Position numbers and translations under genes: made by a program
Source: Liolophura sinensis
Lineage: Eukaryota > Mollusca > Polyplacophora > Chitonida > Chitonidae
Assembly (NCBI RefSeq): GCF_032854445.1
Contig: NC_088301.1
Coordinates: forward strand, 41,535,116-41,599,115
Reading direction: 5' to 3'
Length of the DNA: 64,000 nt
The notes under the pieces: model-generated
Told to the model about the DNA's origin: nothing
The model's database searches: none
What the model saw: only the letters and a program-made list of their open reading frames with translations
Part shown: piece after piece, positions 37,029 through 48,600 of the stretch
Layout of the letters: every line of letters starts with the position of its first letter
How positions within the stretch are numbered: the first letter of the stretch is position 1

Positions 37029-37877
37029 GTTATTTATATGAACATGCAGTGGGAAAATATATTTTCTCTCGGACTTCTCTACAAATTGGGAACCTGCGCA
37101 AAATGCAGTTCGCCCCCCCGAATGTGTTCTCATGAAACACCATCCAAAACAGATGCCTGCTTTTCATTTGCATTAGGCAAATTAAATGTAAAAGTCACGT
37201 TTAGATCCTCGGGGATATAATCATCAGCATGTTCGTCTGTAACATGTAACCATTTCTTGTAAAAGTTTCTACTGCAATTTTTACAGGATTTTCGTGGACA
37301 TGATAAGATTGATATACGGATAGGATTGTGCTGCTTGGGTCAGTTTCATCAATTTTCACCGTTTCAATGTGTAATATAGATTTTATGGACAAGAAATGCT
37401 TGTGAACGCAACGTCTCTTGCGGTTTTTAACGCATTTTCGTGAACTCTGCAAATCTGCACGTGTACATAATTGAAGATAGAATTAGTGAGGAGGACCGTG
37501 TATTGTTTGTCATAACTGAAGCAAAGAGAGGTGAATATACATAAAACTTCGGGCGCATGAAGAGTATGCAGAAAAACTTACTGTTTCATTTGAGTTTAAA
37601 ATTATATTTATCGAGGTCTTTAATTCTGTGGAGCATCAGTTTCCTATTCATGGATTGGAATGGTTTTTGATGGTATCCCGTAATGGTCCTAAACATATAA
37701 CATCGCGGTGCTGAAACAATCGTTTGCTGTCCTAAAACGAAATTGTCTTTGGAACTGCTTCGAGTAGCTCATAACTGGTATGCTAAGTGTGTCGCCTACA
37801 GATGTGTATGCCTACAGATAAATGTGTACAAGTTATACATGGTTTGTTAGTGTAAGTGGAAATGTATTTGATTTCAG

Positions 37878-38076
37878 TTTCTTTGCTTTGTCTCTGGTGT
37901 TTCTGTTTATAGTGGGCCTTTCCTCTCTGACTTTTATGATCACTAGATTGAGACGTTTGCAGAAAAGCAACAGGAACAAGAAAGATCCTAGCGAATGCCT
38001 GACTGTACTCGGAGCTGCAGGTTCACGTTTGTCGCGAAGACACCATGTCTTTCCAGTCGTAAACCGACAGAATTAA
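37878..38076 (+). CDS. Candidate last exon of a small single-pass membrane protein (Shisa/CYYR-like cluster, partial)
   Basis: An acceptor (GATTTCAG) is followed in phase 2 by a strongly hydrophobic segment, FFALSLVFLFIVGLSSLTFM, then a basic stop-transfer (RLRRLQKSNRNKK) and a short tail ending in TAA. An AATAAA follows about 45 bases later (near 38122). The phase-2 entry directly before a TM segment is the same as in the three neighbouring Shisa/CYYR-like genes, which is why I join it to that cluster. No matching signal-peptide or cysteine-rich exon was found upstream, so it may be a partial gene, a relic or a chance frame. Confidence 0.35.
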
Positions 38077-38675
38077 CGAAAGTTTCCTTTAAATTCATAC
38101 ATTTATTTCTATCCGGTGACATAATAAAGAAAACAAATAGGCATAATAATATGAGGGTAGTGGTGGTGTAAGTGACAACAAATCGGCATGAAATTCATCT
38201 GAGGCGAAATCAATCTTCAGCACTAGATTTGCATGTTATCAGATAGACTCGGATTCACATGTCAATTAACTTCCAGTTATAAGCGGAATTACACAGTACA
38301 CGTGCCAACTTGCTGCGTATTCGTCCGATTAGCACGTGTGATCCATATATCCCTATCCCGCTATACAAAGCAGGACAACACAGGTACATTGTTCCCAGTA
38401 ATGACCACTGTACTGTTGTAAGGCATATGTTGTTAAAATAAATAACAGTTTATAGCTGCATTTTACATTTATTTACAACTGTATACATGGTTCAGTTCTG
38501 CAGCTTCTATCTCAATAACTCTAAAACATCATGGAGATGACGCACTAAGGTGATATAATTAAGACATAACATAACACCACTCCTTTTCACACTCACGTTC
38601 ATGCTTAACACATTGCTATTCTATCTATTTGATGGTATCGAGGTTATGATTATTAATGATTTGGTAGTTGGCAGT

Positions 38676-39713
38676 TCACGATTTGGGAGAAATGTTAGTC
38701 GTTTCATGATCTTCCGTAATCCGTCGGTTGTCGGTGGCAGAAGTGGGATGTAATGTGGTTTTGGCAGCGAAGAAGGTCCTCTGGCTGCTTGGCACCGTAA
38801 CTGTCTTTGGTGTGCTTGTTTCAGTGTCTGATACATGGAGCGGTACGTGTGGTGAGGTCAGATAATTAGGCGTTGTGACACCTTCCAGCGGCCTCAAACT
38901 CAGGCCTGACACGGCTCTGGAAGTTGTTGCATGTTCGCTCCGGGAGTCCCAAGATGTCATATCCTCATCTTCCTCAGCAATTACAGAAACTGTGGGAGTT
39001 AAGTGGCCGCCTAACTTCTGTTCGTGTGCGCGAGAACCTTCGCTCTGATACTGACCAGGCGATGAGAGAGATGATAAATCAGATGTAAATACTACATAAG
39101 GTATTGTTGCATCATCACTCGATGACGGTATTTCTTGCATGCTGCCGTATTCGCTCTCAGAAATGTAGGTGACCGAAGTGTTAGAGATATGACTGATTTC
39201 CACCACGCAATCCAAAGGTGGAGGTGGAGGAGACAGTGGTGGTGGAGGTAGAAGGCGCCCTGAAACAGAAAAGTACATGTATTTCTTTGCTGTGGTATAC
39301 AGATAGAAAGAATCCGGTGTAACACAAAATATGTAAGATTATTTTAGTTAAGGATCATAGATTTACCAATCATGAATGGGTATGTGTACTACACGGTTCA
39401 TTAACGCAACTGAACTACATAAAGCAGCCGCCACAATGCCTGTAATTTGGTACGGTAATTGATTAACTATAGCGAACATTCATGAATACGAATACTGTTT
39501 TAAATACCTGAAAGACTGAATATTTTGTTGGATGGGTATCTGCTTGAATTTATGAGATTGCTTCTAGGCACTGGCTGCCTGGTACTCCCGTGTTCTACGT
39601 CAGCGTCACACTGAAACTTGCGGTTGAACATTACATGTAGGCAAAAGCCTAAGATTGCCATAACGCCCACCGACATACTGCCCGCAATAATTATACTGGC
39701 CAATTGTCCAGGT
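38676..39713 (-). CDS. Single-pass membrane protein, Shisa/CYYR-like cluster, 3' two exons (5' part not found)
   Basis: Minus-strand exons 39713-39508 and 39259-38676, joined in phase 1 (TCA G + GG CGC), encode about 263 residues ending in TGA. The first begins in phase 2 after TTTTCAG and carries the TM segment (LASIIIAGSMSVGVMAILGF), then HVMFNRKFQC and a polar stretch. The second is a long tail with LLPPPPLSPPPPPLD (possible SH3/WW ligand), an acidic EEDEDM patch and many Ser/Thr. Exon phases equal those of the complete gene at 49500-53169, so a cysteine-rich exon and a signal-peptide exon should lie further right on the minus strand. I searched to about 46 kb by eye without a convincing match. 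It converges on the exon at 37878-38076. I do not recognise a named orthologue. Confidence 0.65.
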
Positions 39714-40596
39714 CTGAAAATAAGCAAAACAATATTTTACATCAAACGACAGAGGGACTTACAGCAATGATCAATGATTCATTCAATTCTAATCCAACTT
39801 AGCGTCTGTAAACGCACCCGCACCTTTTGGGAAACTTTCTATCGATACCATTTGGGACATTATACAACTGTAATAGCCGTCGCTTTCGTCTGTTTTGGAT
39901 TTTGCTTCCCCTCCAACGTACGCTCCTACTACAAGGCTACAGTTCTAGAATTTGCATCGCAAAACATATCCCTCGGGGTTTGAGATGTTGGGGGGCTTCT
40001 TCCCCTCCTTTTTTTCGGAAACGTTAGCTTAAACCACAACTAAGATATGTCATTTTTTATTCAGGTACGAACAGATTCAGTACGTTTTCTTTATTATGTC
40101 GCGCCAACGTTAGGAAATAGACTACATTGTAAGGTAAACGTCGGCGCCGGATGAGATCGGCCTCCCGGCCTTTCAAGTGAAGCCTCCCTGTGTTATGGTC
40201 TATCCGATCACAGCATCTATGTTGCTAAGCACGACACAGACGCACATTTTGTACAATGTACGAATATTTACGGTCTGTCCAACATGGACACATTTACGTT
40301 ACAACCTTGACAAGACATTCTTTTGCGCTGCATATGGTCTGTATGTCACGTAGATGACTAAAGTAGCAACCGGATGTCACACTAAAGAGCCGCATGACAT
40401 ATGGCATGCATGCATATGAAACGCCTGCGTGTTACACACAGGGCCCGCACGGCAGGAGCGTATTTCAAACACACAAACCGAATACCGCACGGGGGAAAGA
40501 CATGACATGAAACAGCAGCGTAGGAGCGACGTGTGAATTGTGTCACATATAGCAACCACATGTCACATAAAGGAACCACACGTCACTTGTAGGAGT

Positions 40597-40740
40597 CGCA
40601 TGGCGTCCACCTCCAAGTCGAGGGCTTTGGGTCAATCCTGGAGCCACACATAAGACATTAAAAGAGGAAACAGAAACTTCCTCGCTTGGCGTTCAGCATT
40701 GAGGGAATAGTGGAGCGTTAAACCCCAAGCACTCACTCAC
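40597..40740 (+). mobile_element. SINE-like element (family 2), internally deleted copy
   Basis: Contains a B-box-like GGGTCAATCC, the body segment CGCTTGGCGTTCAGCATTGA and the tail GCGTTAAACCCCAAGCACTC. The middle present in the adjacent copy is missing. It abuts that copy head to tail. Confidence 0.6.
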
Positions 40741-40745
40741 TCGCA

Positions 40746-41068
40746 CTTGAAGACGGGAGATCCCGGGATCAAACCGAGGTCAGGTCATACCAGAGATTTT
40801 AAAAATGGTATTTGCTGCAGCCTCGCTTGGCGCTCATGCAGCAATGAGCAGAAGGAAACATGACTGGTTGGCTCAGTGTCAGTATAATGTGACCGGGACG
40901 GTTATGGTGTCTTCGACATGAGTCTTCAGTGACGACAGCACTTTGGAGGCATGGACTCGTTTGGAGGCGTTATATGTACAAACACAAGATGACTCCTCGT
41001 TGTCATGTGACTGAAAAATTGTCAAATACGACGTTAAACCCCCAAGTATACATACATACATACTAGTC
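40746..41068 (+). mobile_element. SINE-like element (family 2), long copy
   Basis: B-box-like GGGATCAAACC near the start, then CGCTTGGCGCTCATGCAGCA, CAGTGTCAGTATAATGTGAC, GTGTCTTCGACATGA, GTTGTCATGTGACTGAAAAA and the tail ACGTTAAACCCCCAAGTATA. I know this body and tail from dispersed repeats of molluscs. A second long copy lies at 45516-45842. Confidence 0.75.
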
Positions 41069-43991
41069 TTAAATACTCTGTGCCTTTATTCAACATATAT
41101 GTACATATATAGTGTTGTGAAATATCCACTTATAAGAGTCTGCCTGTCACACGGACTAGGCAGATATGGACATTCATAAATAAAAACAAATAAGCGAGAC
41201 TGTAAGCAATCCGGGTGAACGTATGGAATGTCCCATCTGTTTGCAGCAGTTTTGAAAAGTAGTTATGGCTTAGTGTAAGCGAACTAAAGCCTCGTGTGAG
41301 CGTTTCTGATTATATATATATACAGCTTTCATGCAGGTGGACAAACTTACCAGTAAACACTTCTCAAAACAACCTTTGGCCACAAAAGACATTAGTTTAC
41401 TTTGTTGACACACCCATCGGGCGCACGTTTCCCCGCGCAGCCCTCATCGTTAAGAAAGTGTTCGCTGCACTGCTAGGTTCATTGCTGCATCTCATGGTCG
41501 TCCTAATTTGGCACAATTTACATCGAATTTTGCTTCCAGGGACCCCTGCACTCGCTGCTGCATTTACCTCTCAGACTCGTAGTAAACGCGCACCTCATCG
41601 CACATGCAGAGTTTGAAGTTTTCCGAGCAGTTGTCATGGAAAATTCATCTACACACTCTTTACGCATGACGACTAGGCGTGTACAGATGCTAAATTACGT
41701 TAATGTAAAAAAGAGTCTTGTTTTTATGTTTTAAAAAATATAGTGGCGTAGAAACATTTATTAAAATTAGTAAAAGTTCCTTTTAGCTAGCTGCAAACTA
41801 TATAGATATTGTATGTTCGGGTCGGGCGCTTTGTATACAATGCTGTAGTCCCTGTAATCGCTCACAAAGCAACATTCATGGGCACTGTTGATCCACTACT
41901 TTCCTTACAGTCGTGTGATCTCGAGTTGCGGAAAATGGATGATGTTCCACAGTTTATTTATTGTTTATTTAGCATTATTTATGAACATGCATTGATTTTC
42001 ACTTAACCCATCAATCTAAGAACTGTTACCACTGATTAAGGTAACTCTTTCAGATCACTGGTGTACCGAAGAAGTGTATAATATAGGTCTACCCATAATA
42101 GTATGGATGACTTAGTTCTGACTAGCGCAGCTTGGAGGGGAGGGAAATGGCAGCTCTGACATCACGGCTGCATTTTTTCGGTCGCTATGGTAAACCACCC
42201 GCTCCCCAGCTGCGAATTCCTGTGCCTCGTGTTACGAACAATCACAGTTCCCACGTCCATACCCGTATATATCGAGAGGAGAGAGAGGAAAGTACTTCAC
42301 CAATCCGGGAGGCAAGGCCATGTTGTGTAAGAGAGCAGTAGGAGAGAGAAGTGCACGAGCAGGGCATGAGCTGACAGGTAGCCACCTGTTGTTGCACACG
42401 CATGGATAACATACGCCTGTATAATACACCTAATACTACAGTACAGGAGAATTGCACACATAAAATGTAAGAAATATCACTATCTTTGTCCTGTCTTTGT
42501 CCTGAACTAGGAAAATAGTTCGATTTATTTAGAAATCGATTTATTCTAGAACTTTTTTCAACCGAGTGAAATGGTTTTAAAACATCAAAATCTGTGGTCT
42601 GTAGTGATCAAGATGATATAAGTTACATGTCATACATATCTTTTGCTTGAAATAGTTCATTTCAAGCACCATTAGGCGAATGCATTCATAAGTCTATATG
42701 TACATGCATTTTGAGAGATGAAATCAAAGCATTTTCACATTAGGTGGTAAAAAAACCGATCTGAGGTGATAGGTCCAATTACTTGGTTTTGAAAATTCTA
42801 AAAAAATTGAACTTTGTTATGGATAGAGTTAAATGACTTCATAAGGATTTGCCAATTGAAAATAATAGGTCAAGTCCAAAATTGGAACTAAACAGCGCAC
42901 GTCTGAATCGTTCAGAAAGTATTTCACATTAAACCACATGCAGATTCGCACAGGTAAAACATTTATTGTTAACTATTTGAACATGCAGTTACTCACTCCA
43001 TCATGTAAAGAATTTCCGCTAAATCAGACAGTTGATAAAGTCACGAAGTGTACTCTTGATGACTTTGGCATAAACCCTGTGTATGAAAATGAAACAATTA
43101 TGATAATTAAAAAATCTATTTTAAATCAAAATCAACCGAGGCACACATGTAGAACGATCAAAGGCGGAATCGTAAAGAGCATATCGGGGTGGTATAGACA
43201 TCTAGGGACTTAAATACTGAATTAACACAGTTAAGACATTTCCTCTGAGAAAAGTATTAATTCAGCTGTAAATGCAAACATTAGCTTTCCCTGTTCCTTC
43301 CCATATACTCATGGCATAATGTGTTCTAGATGAAAAATCTGTCAACACACAGAAGAAAAAAAACACAAAAACATCAACGTACCTGTAAGTGAAGCTTTGC
43401 ATGACTCAGACGGTGTACATGTACATCTCACAATGACACTTGTCCTCTTTTACAGCCACACAGAACATTATTTCCTTTCTCCTATGCACCCATCAGCTGT
43501 AACTTCTGGCAAGGAATAAAATGACTAAAATTCTATATTCGACACTCTTATATACAACAGTCGGGCAAAGGGGTTCACAATATTGCCTGACGTAACACCT
43601 TCCTGTAGGTCAATCATCCAGCTGAGGAAAATGGTCAAGGACACATTTTTGTTTTCAAGTGTAATTACTTCACATGGCCTTCGAGCATCGAAGCTTACTG
43701 CTCCGCTGTGGCTAATGACCTCCCCAAAGGTTCTCATTAGATTCTCGATCATGGCAATTAATAATGCCCGTACTGCCATTAATCAATTCAATAGTTGTCA
43801 TTATTTTATTATCGATTGAAACTAGCTTGCAGGGTAATTATCACCAAGTGGATTACCTTCTGCTCATACCAGTTGTCGCTACCACGTGTTGTATCATTCC
43901 AAGTTAGCTTTACATAATGAAAGAACACCGAATCACGATTTATCCACTGATACCAAAACCTAACAGGACCAAGTTGATTCCAGTAGTGTAT

Positions 43992-44014
43992 ATCAAACTT
44001 AGGATAAGTTTGAT
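43992..44014. repeat. Perfect 10-bp stem hairpin
   Basis: ATCAAACTTA and TAAGTTTGAT are exact reverse complements separated by GGA. It could extrude as a cruciform or be the centre of a decayed palindromic element. Confidence 0.6.
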
Positions 44015-45515
44015 TTATGGACCTCCACCTTCTTACATGTGTCTTTCAAAGTTGATTTAAGATTTATGAATTAAACTCGCACCAGTTGTCATTGTTCCAC
44101 AATCCTGCTTAATAACAACTTGGTGTAAAATGGAAAAAATGACTTCCTATTAATGAACAAAAATCCCTTTACGACCTATTCGCTATATAATTTACCTAGG
44201 CCCAGATTTATTGCATCCTATATAAATAAAGAGTTGTATTGTCTCTAAGTGTTGTATGTTTGGGGGGGAAATGTCGCAAAAACATAGGGCGACGGCCAAT
44301 TAAAATTGCAATCACTTAGCAAAGTCTTAGGCAGATATAGTTACATAAAATTCAAAAGATGAAATACTAACAGCGGACGCCTAAAGATGTGCATTTTAAA
44401 GATATACTTGTTTTCACTTGTAGTTTCAATATGGGCAGTGCAAACCGGAGTGCCCCGCGAGATAAACCACCGATCATTCCCTAGTTTAACGTACAGATAT
44501 GTGAAACCAAGGCTCCACGAGCACATAAAGCGGGCGGTGGTAATTACCAAATTTTGTCGGGTGGCAACATGCGTAAATCAACATTGTCAAAAGTTTCTAC
44601 CCAGAGCGCTGATCTTGCTGTCTGTGTTATAAATATCTGTGTGAATAAAGAGTAACTGATATACTTTTCATATCATGTCTTACCTTATATAGCTTTTTAT
44701 TATGCATAACATGAATGGACCTTTCAATGTTTAAACATTAAGTTTTGTCCGACTTGTGCCACCATAACCTTGAAAACACAATACCCCTTGAAATTGTGCA
44801 TATACGAGGGATGGGTATTTTGTGCACCCTGATGGGACTAAATCTATGTGTCTCAAAATGGTACAATCAAATATTCTCATATAGACTGGATTGTGCAAGT
44901 GAGTAAACCAGGAAAAGGTATCGTACCAAATCGCATAATGGCATACACGCGTTATCCTATGATACACCTGAGAGTGTAACATTTCGGGCCCCGTGATCAC
45001 GAAGCGATCTTAGTCAAAATGTCAGTCATTAAATTTGGCATCTTCCTATCCGTCATTTTAGCTAAAATATGTTGTACGATAACTTACCCTGAATTTATGC
45101 TGTCAACCAATATTTTGCCCTATATGCTTCAAAAATAACAATTTTAAGGTGATTTGAAATTTTGACTTAAGTCTAAGATTGCTTCGTGGTCCTAGAGCCT
45201 GATCTAGATAGCTGTGACAGAGATTACTCAGATCATAAATAAACTGAAGTATATAGAGAACCTAACCAGCCATAAATTGCCGATCTGATTAGTTTGTGAG
45301 CACTAGCTGGCGAGACTATTTGCAAATTATTTCACTAGTGATTGTATTACCAATGGTGTATCGCCTCTCCATTCAGTTATTTGAAATTGTAATCGATAAT
45401 CTATCTGAAATTCTAGCAAAGCATGCAAAACCAGTATATATTGATAATATTGGTATTCTCATGGGTAGATATTGTGCTTCTCATCTGACACACCTGTGTC
45501 TGATTAGGCCTAGAT

Positions 45516-45842
45516 CTCTTAGGTAGCGAAATGGTTTGAATGTCCGCCTGGACGTCGGGATGCCAGCTATCAAGCCCAGTTCATAGCAAAGACTTTAAAA
45601 ATCGTACTTGTTGCTGAGAGGAAAGGGCAAGAAAAAAAGGCCTAACTGGCTTTGCGTCAGTATAATGTGACTGAGTGAGGGGGGTGGGGTGTCTGGTGTC
45701 TTCGACATGAAATCTTGGCCTGCCACATCACTTTGGCCTGCCAGAAGAAGACACAGTATATGTACACACTCCTCGTTGTCAAATGACTGAAAAATGGTTA
45801 AGTACGGCGTAAAAACCCAAGCATACATATATACATACATTA
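45516..45842 (+). mobile_element. SINE-like element (family 2), second long copy
   Basis: Shares CGTCAGTATAATGTGACTGA, GTGTCTTCGACATGA, GTTGTCAAATGACTGAAAAA and GTACGGCGTAAAAACCCAAG with the copy at 40746-41068. The tail runs into an ACATATATACATACAT microsatellite. Confidence 0.7.
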
Positions 45843-46516
45843 AAAAGTATAATCTTTATCAAGCTTGACATTTACGAGTGGGTATATTTTTTTATCTGCT
45901 TGCTCTAAACAAGTTGTCCTTAGCAAAGCAATGGCGTTGGAAGCGGGAGTACCGGGTCATGATGAACCCAGCATTTTCAAATGTGATGGGGCTAATATGT
46001 GTTAAGAGGTTAAAAAATACACCACACAGAATATTGGATGGCGGTAAATTTATCAGAATCGACTGTTAAAAACGCCTTTTTAACGCTTTTTGCATGCACC
46101 TTATGAAAGGCCCCGTCATTCCGTCAAATGATCTCAGAAAGAGAGCGGGACATGGGCAAGTGGTTGGGAAGCACTATCATTTCAATAGCTTGGACACACA
46201 AGGTGCGGGCTCAATGAGTAATAATAACACTCTAAATAAATTAAACAAACGTTACTTTTATCGATTGTGAAGCGAAAAGTGTATTACAGGAATAAACTAT
46301 TTAACCATTTTGCATTGTGATGGTAGTATAGCTTTATTTCTGTTACAAAAATATGTGGATTACATTGTGGACCTTATAAGCACTGCCAAGCAATTGCGGT
46401 AGTTTCTATTCTGCGGGTATCTAGGGCGTTTCTGTTTGTATGTTGTTTATGGTGACATCATCTTTACTGGTATCTTACATTTCCGCTGACTGTTTGTGAC
46501 AGTACTTTTTTGCCCT

Positions 46517-48600
46517 GTCTGAGGTGTAGCTGCAGACTACAGTTCGTGGCGATAGTGTATGTGCTGGTTACTGAGGTGTTGCTGCAGAATGCTGTTCGTG
46601 GCCATATTGTAGCCTGTTTACAGGTTCCTGGTTCGTGGCTGCAGGCTTTGGTTCGTGGCGATAGTGTATGTACTGGTTACCGAGGTGTTGCTGCAGAATG
46701 CTGTTCGTGGCCATATTGTGGCCTGTTTACAGGTTCCTGGTTCGTGGCTGCAGGCTTTGGTTCGTGGCGATAGTGTATGTACTGGTTACTGAGGTGTTGC
46801 TGCAGAATGCTGTTCGTGGCCATATTGTAGTCTGTTTACAGGTTCCTGATTCGTGGCTGCAGGCTTTGGTTCGTGGCGATAGTGTATGTACTGGTTACTG
46901 AGGTGTTGCTGCAGAATGCTGTTCGTGGCCATATTGTAGTCTGTTTACAGGTTTCTGGTTCGTTGCTGCAGGCTTTGGTTGGTGGCGATAGTGTATGTAC
47001 TAGTTACTGAGGTGTTGCAGCAGAATGCTGTTCGTGACCATATTGTAGCCTGTTTACAGGTTCCTGGTTCGTTGCTGCAGGCTTTGGTTCGTGGTGATAG
47101 TGTATGTACTGGTTACTGAGGTGTTGCTGCAGAATGCTGTTCGTGGCCATATTGTGGCCTGTTTACAGGTTCCTGGTTCGTGGCTGCAGGCTTTGGTTCG
47201 TGGCGATAGTGTATGTACTGGTTACTGAGGTGTTGCTGCAGAATGCTGTTCGTGGCCATATTGTAGTCTGTTTACAGGTTTCTGGTTCGTGGCTGCAGGC
47301 TTTGGTTCGTGGCGATAGTGTATGTACTAGTTACTGAGGTGTTGCTGCAGAATGCTGTTCGTGGCCATATTGTAGTCTGTTTACAGGTTCCTGGTTCGTG
47401 GCTGCAGGCTTTGGTTCGTGGCAATAGTGTATGTACTAGTTACTGAGGTGTTGTGGCAGAATGCTGTTCGTGGCCATATTGTAGCCTGTTTACAGGTTTC
47501 TGGTTCGTTGCTGCAGGCTTTAGTTCGTGGCGATAGTGTATGTACTAGTTACTGAGGTGTTGCAGCAGAATGCTGTTCGTGACCATATTGTAGCCTGTTT
47601 ACAGGTTCCTGGTTCGTTGCTGCAGGCTTTGGTTCGTGGTGATAGTGTATGTACTGGTTACTGAGGTGTTGCTGCAGAATGCTGTTCGTGGCCATATTGT
47701 GGCCTGTTTACAGGTTCCTGGTTCGTTGCTGCAGGCTTTGGTTCGTGGCGATAGTGTATGTACTAGTTACTGAGGTGTTGCAGCAGAATGCTGTTCGTGA
47801 CCATATTGTAGTCTGTTTACAGGTTCCTGGTTCGTTGCTGCAGGCTTTGGTTCGTGGTGATAGTGTATGTACTGGTTACTGAGGTGTTGCTGCAGAATGC
47901 TGTTCGTGGCCATATTGTGGCCTGTTTACAGGTTCCTGGTTCGTGGCTGCAGGCTTTGGTTCGTGGCGATAGTGTATGTACTGGTTACTGAGGTGTTGCT
48001 GCAGAATGCTGTTCGTGGCCATATTGTAGTCTGTTTACAGGTTTCTGGTTCGTGGCTGCAGGCTTTGGTTCGTGGCGATAGTGTATGTACTAGTTACTGA
48101 GGTGTTGCTGCAGAATGCTGTTCGTGGCCATATTGTAGTCTGTTTACAGGTTCCTGGTTCGTGGCTGCAGGCTTTGGTTCGTGGCAATAGTGTATGTACT
48201 AGTTACTGAGGTGTTGTGGCAGAATGCTGTTCGTGGCCATATTGTAGCCTGTTTACAGGTTTCTGGTTCGTGGCTGCAGGCTTTAGTTCGTGGCGATAGT
48301 GTATGTACTAGTTATTGAGGTGTTGTAGCAGAATGCTGTTCGTGGCCATATTGTAGCCTGTTTACAGGTTCCTGGTTCGTTGCTGCAGGCTTTGGTTCGT
48401 GGCGATAGTGTATGCACTGGTTACCGAGGTGTTGCTGCAGAATGCTGTTCGTGGCCATATTGTGGCCTGTTTACAGGTTCCTGGTTCGTGGCTGCAGGCT
48501 TTGGTTCGTGGCGATAGTGTATGTACTAGTTACTGAGGTGTTGCTGCAGAGTGCTGTTCGTGGCCATATTTTAGCCTGTTTACAGGTTACTAGGGTATTG
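46517..48600 (+). repeat. Tandem array of a 109-bp unit, ~19 copies
   Basis: Unit landmarks (CTGCAGAATGCTGTTCGTGG, CCTGTTTACAGGTT, GGCTGCAGGCTTTGGTTCGT, GATAGTGTATGTACT) recur every 109 bases; for example the same ATG recurs at 46668, 47104, 47649, 47867 and 48412, all multiples of 109 apart. The unit is itself two diverged halves of ~54 bp that share CTGCAG..TTCGTGGC.ATA.TGTA. The segment near 47104-47600 reappears almost unchanged 763 bases (7 units) later, a recent block duplication. Open frames across the array are by-products on the plus strand. Confidence 0.93.

Larger units (their letters stand above)
35327..37877. other. Kinase 3' UTR and repeat-rich intergenic region
   Basis: The kinase 3' UTR begins here; an AATAAA lies near 35963. 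The rest holds three inverted-repeat elements and a diverged SINE (separate entries). A minus-strand open frame at 37201-37452 (83 codons, basic RKCVKNRKRRC stretch near its start, preceded by a TTTGCAG acceptor) might be a terminal exon, but I recognise no family. Confidence 0.4.
39714..46515. other. Gene-poor region between Shisa-like genes
   Basis: Holds second-family SINE copies and a hairpin (separate entries). Any missing 5' exons of the minus-strand gene at 38676-39713 should be here or beyond. Open frames such as 41296-41616, 42938-43213 and 44731-45000 lack supporting splice sites or homology that I recognise. The plus frame at 44387-44632 (81 codons) starts with a signal-peptide-like stretch and is discussed in the findings. 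Confidence 0.4.

Noticed and set aside
40377-40579. Cys-rich minus-strand frames as the missing ectodomain exon of the partial Shisa-like gene
   Set aside because: The cysteine spacing lacks the two CC pairs before a short acidic end, and no donor in the required phase 2 is found at the right place.
41352-41620. Minus-strand segment ending in a good GTAAGT donor as an upstream exon of the same gene
   Set aside because: Joining it to the TM exon in the required phase creates a stop codon (TG + A), and the reading frame is closed upstream.
42130-42460. CG-richer segment as a promoter with first exon (MALPPGLVKYF on the minus strand or MAALTSRLHFF on the plus strand)
   Set aside because: Neither start gives a signal peptide or splices in phase to any nearby exon. 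A promoter remains possible but unsupported.
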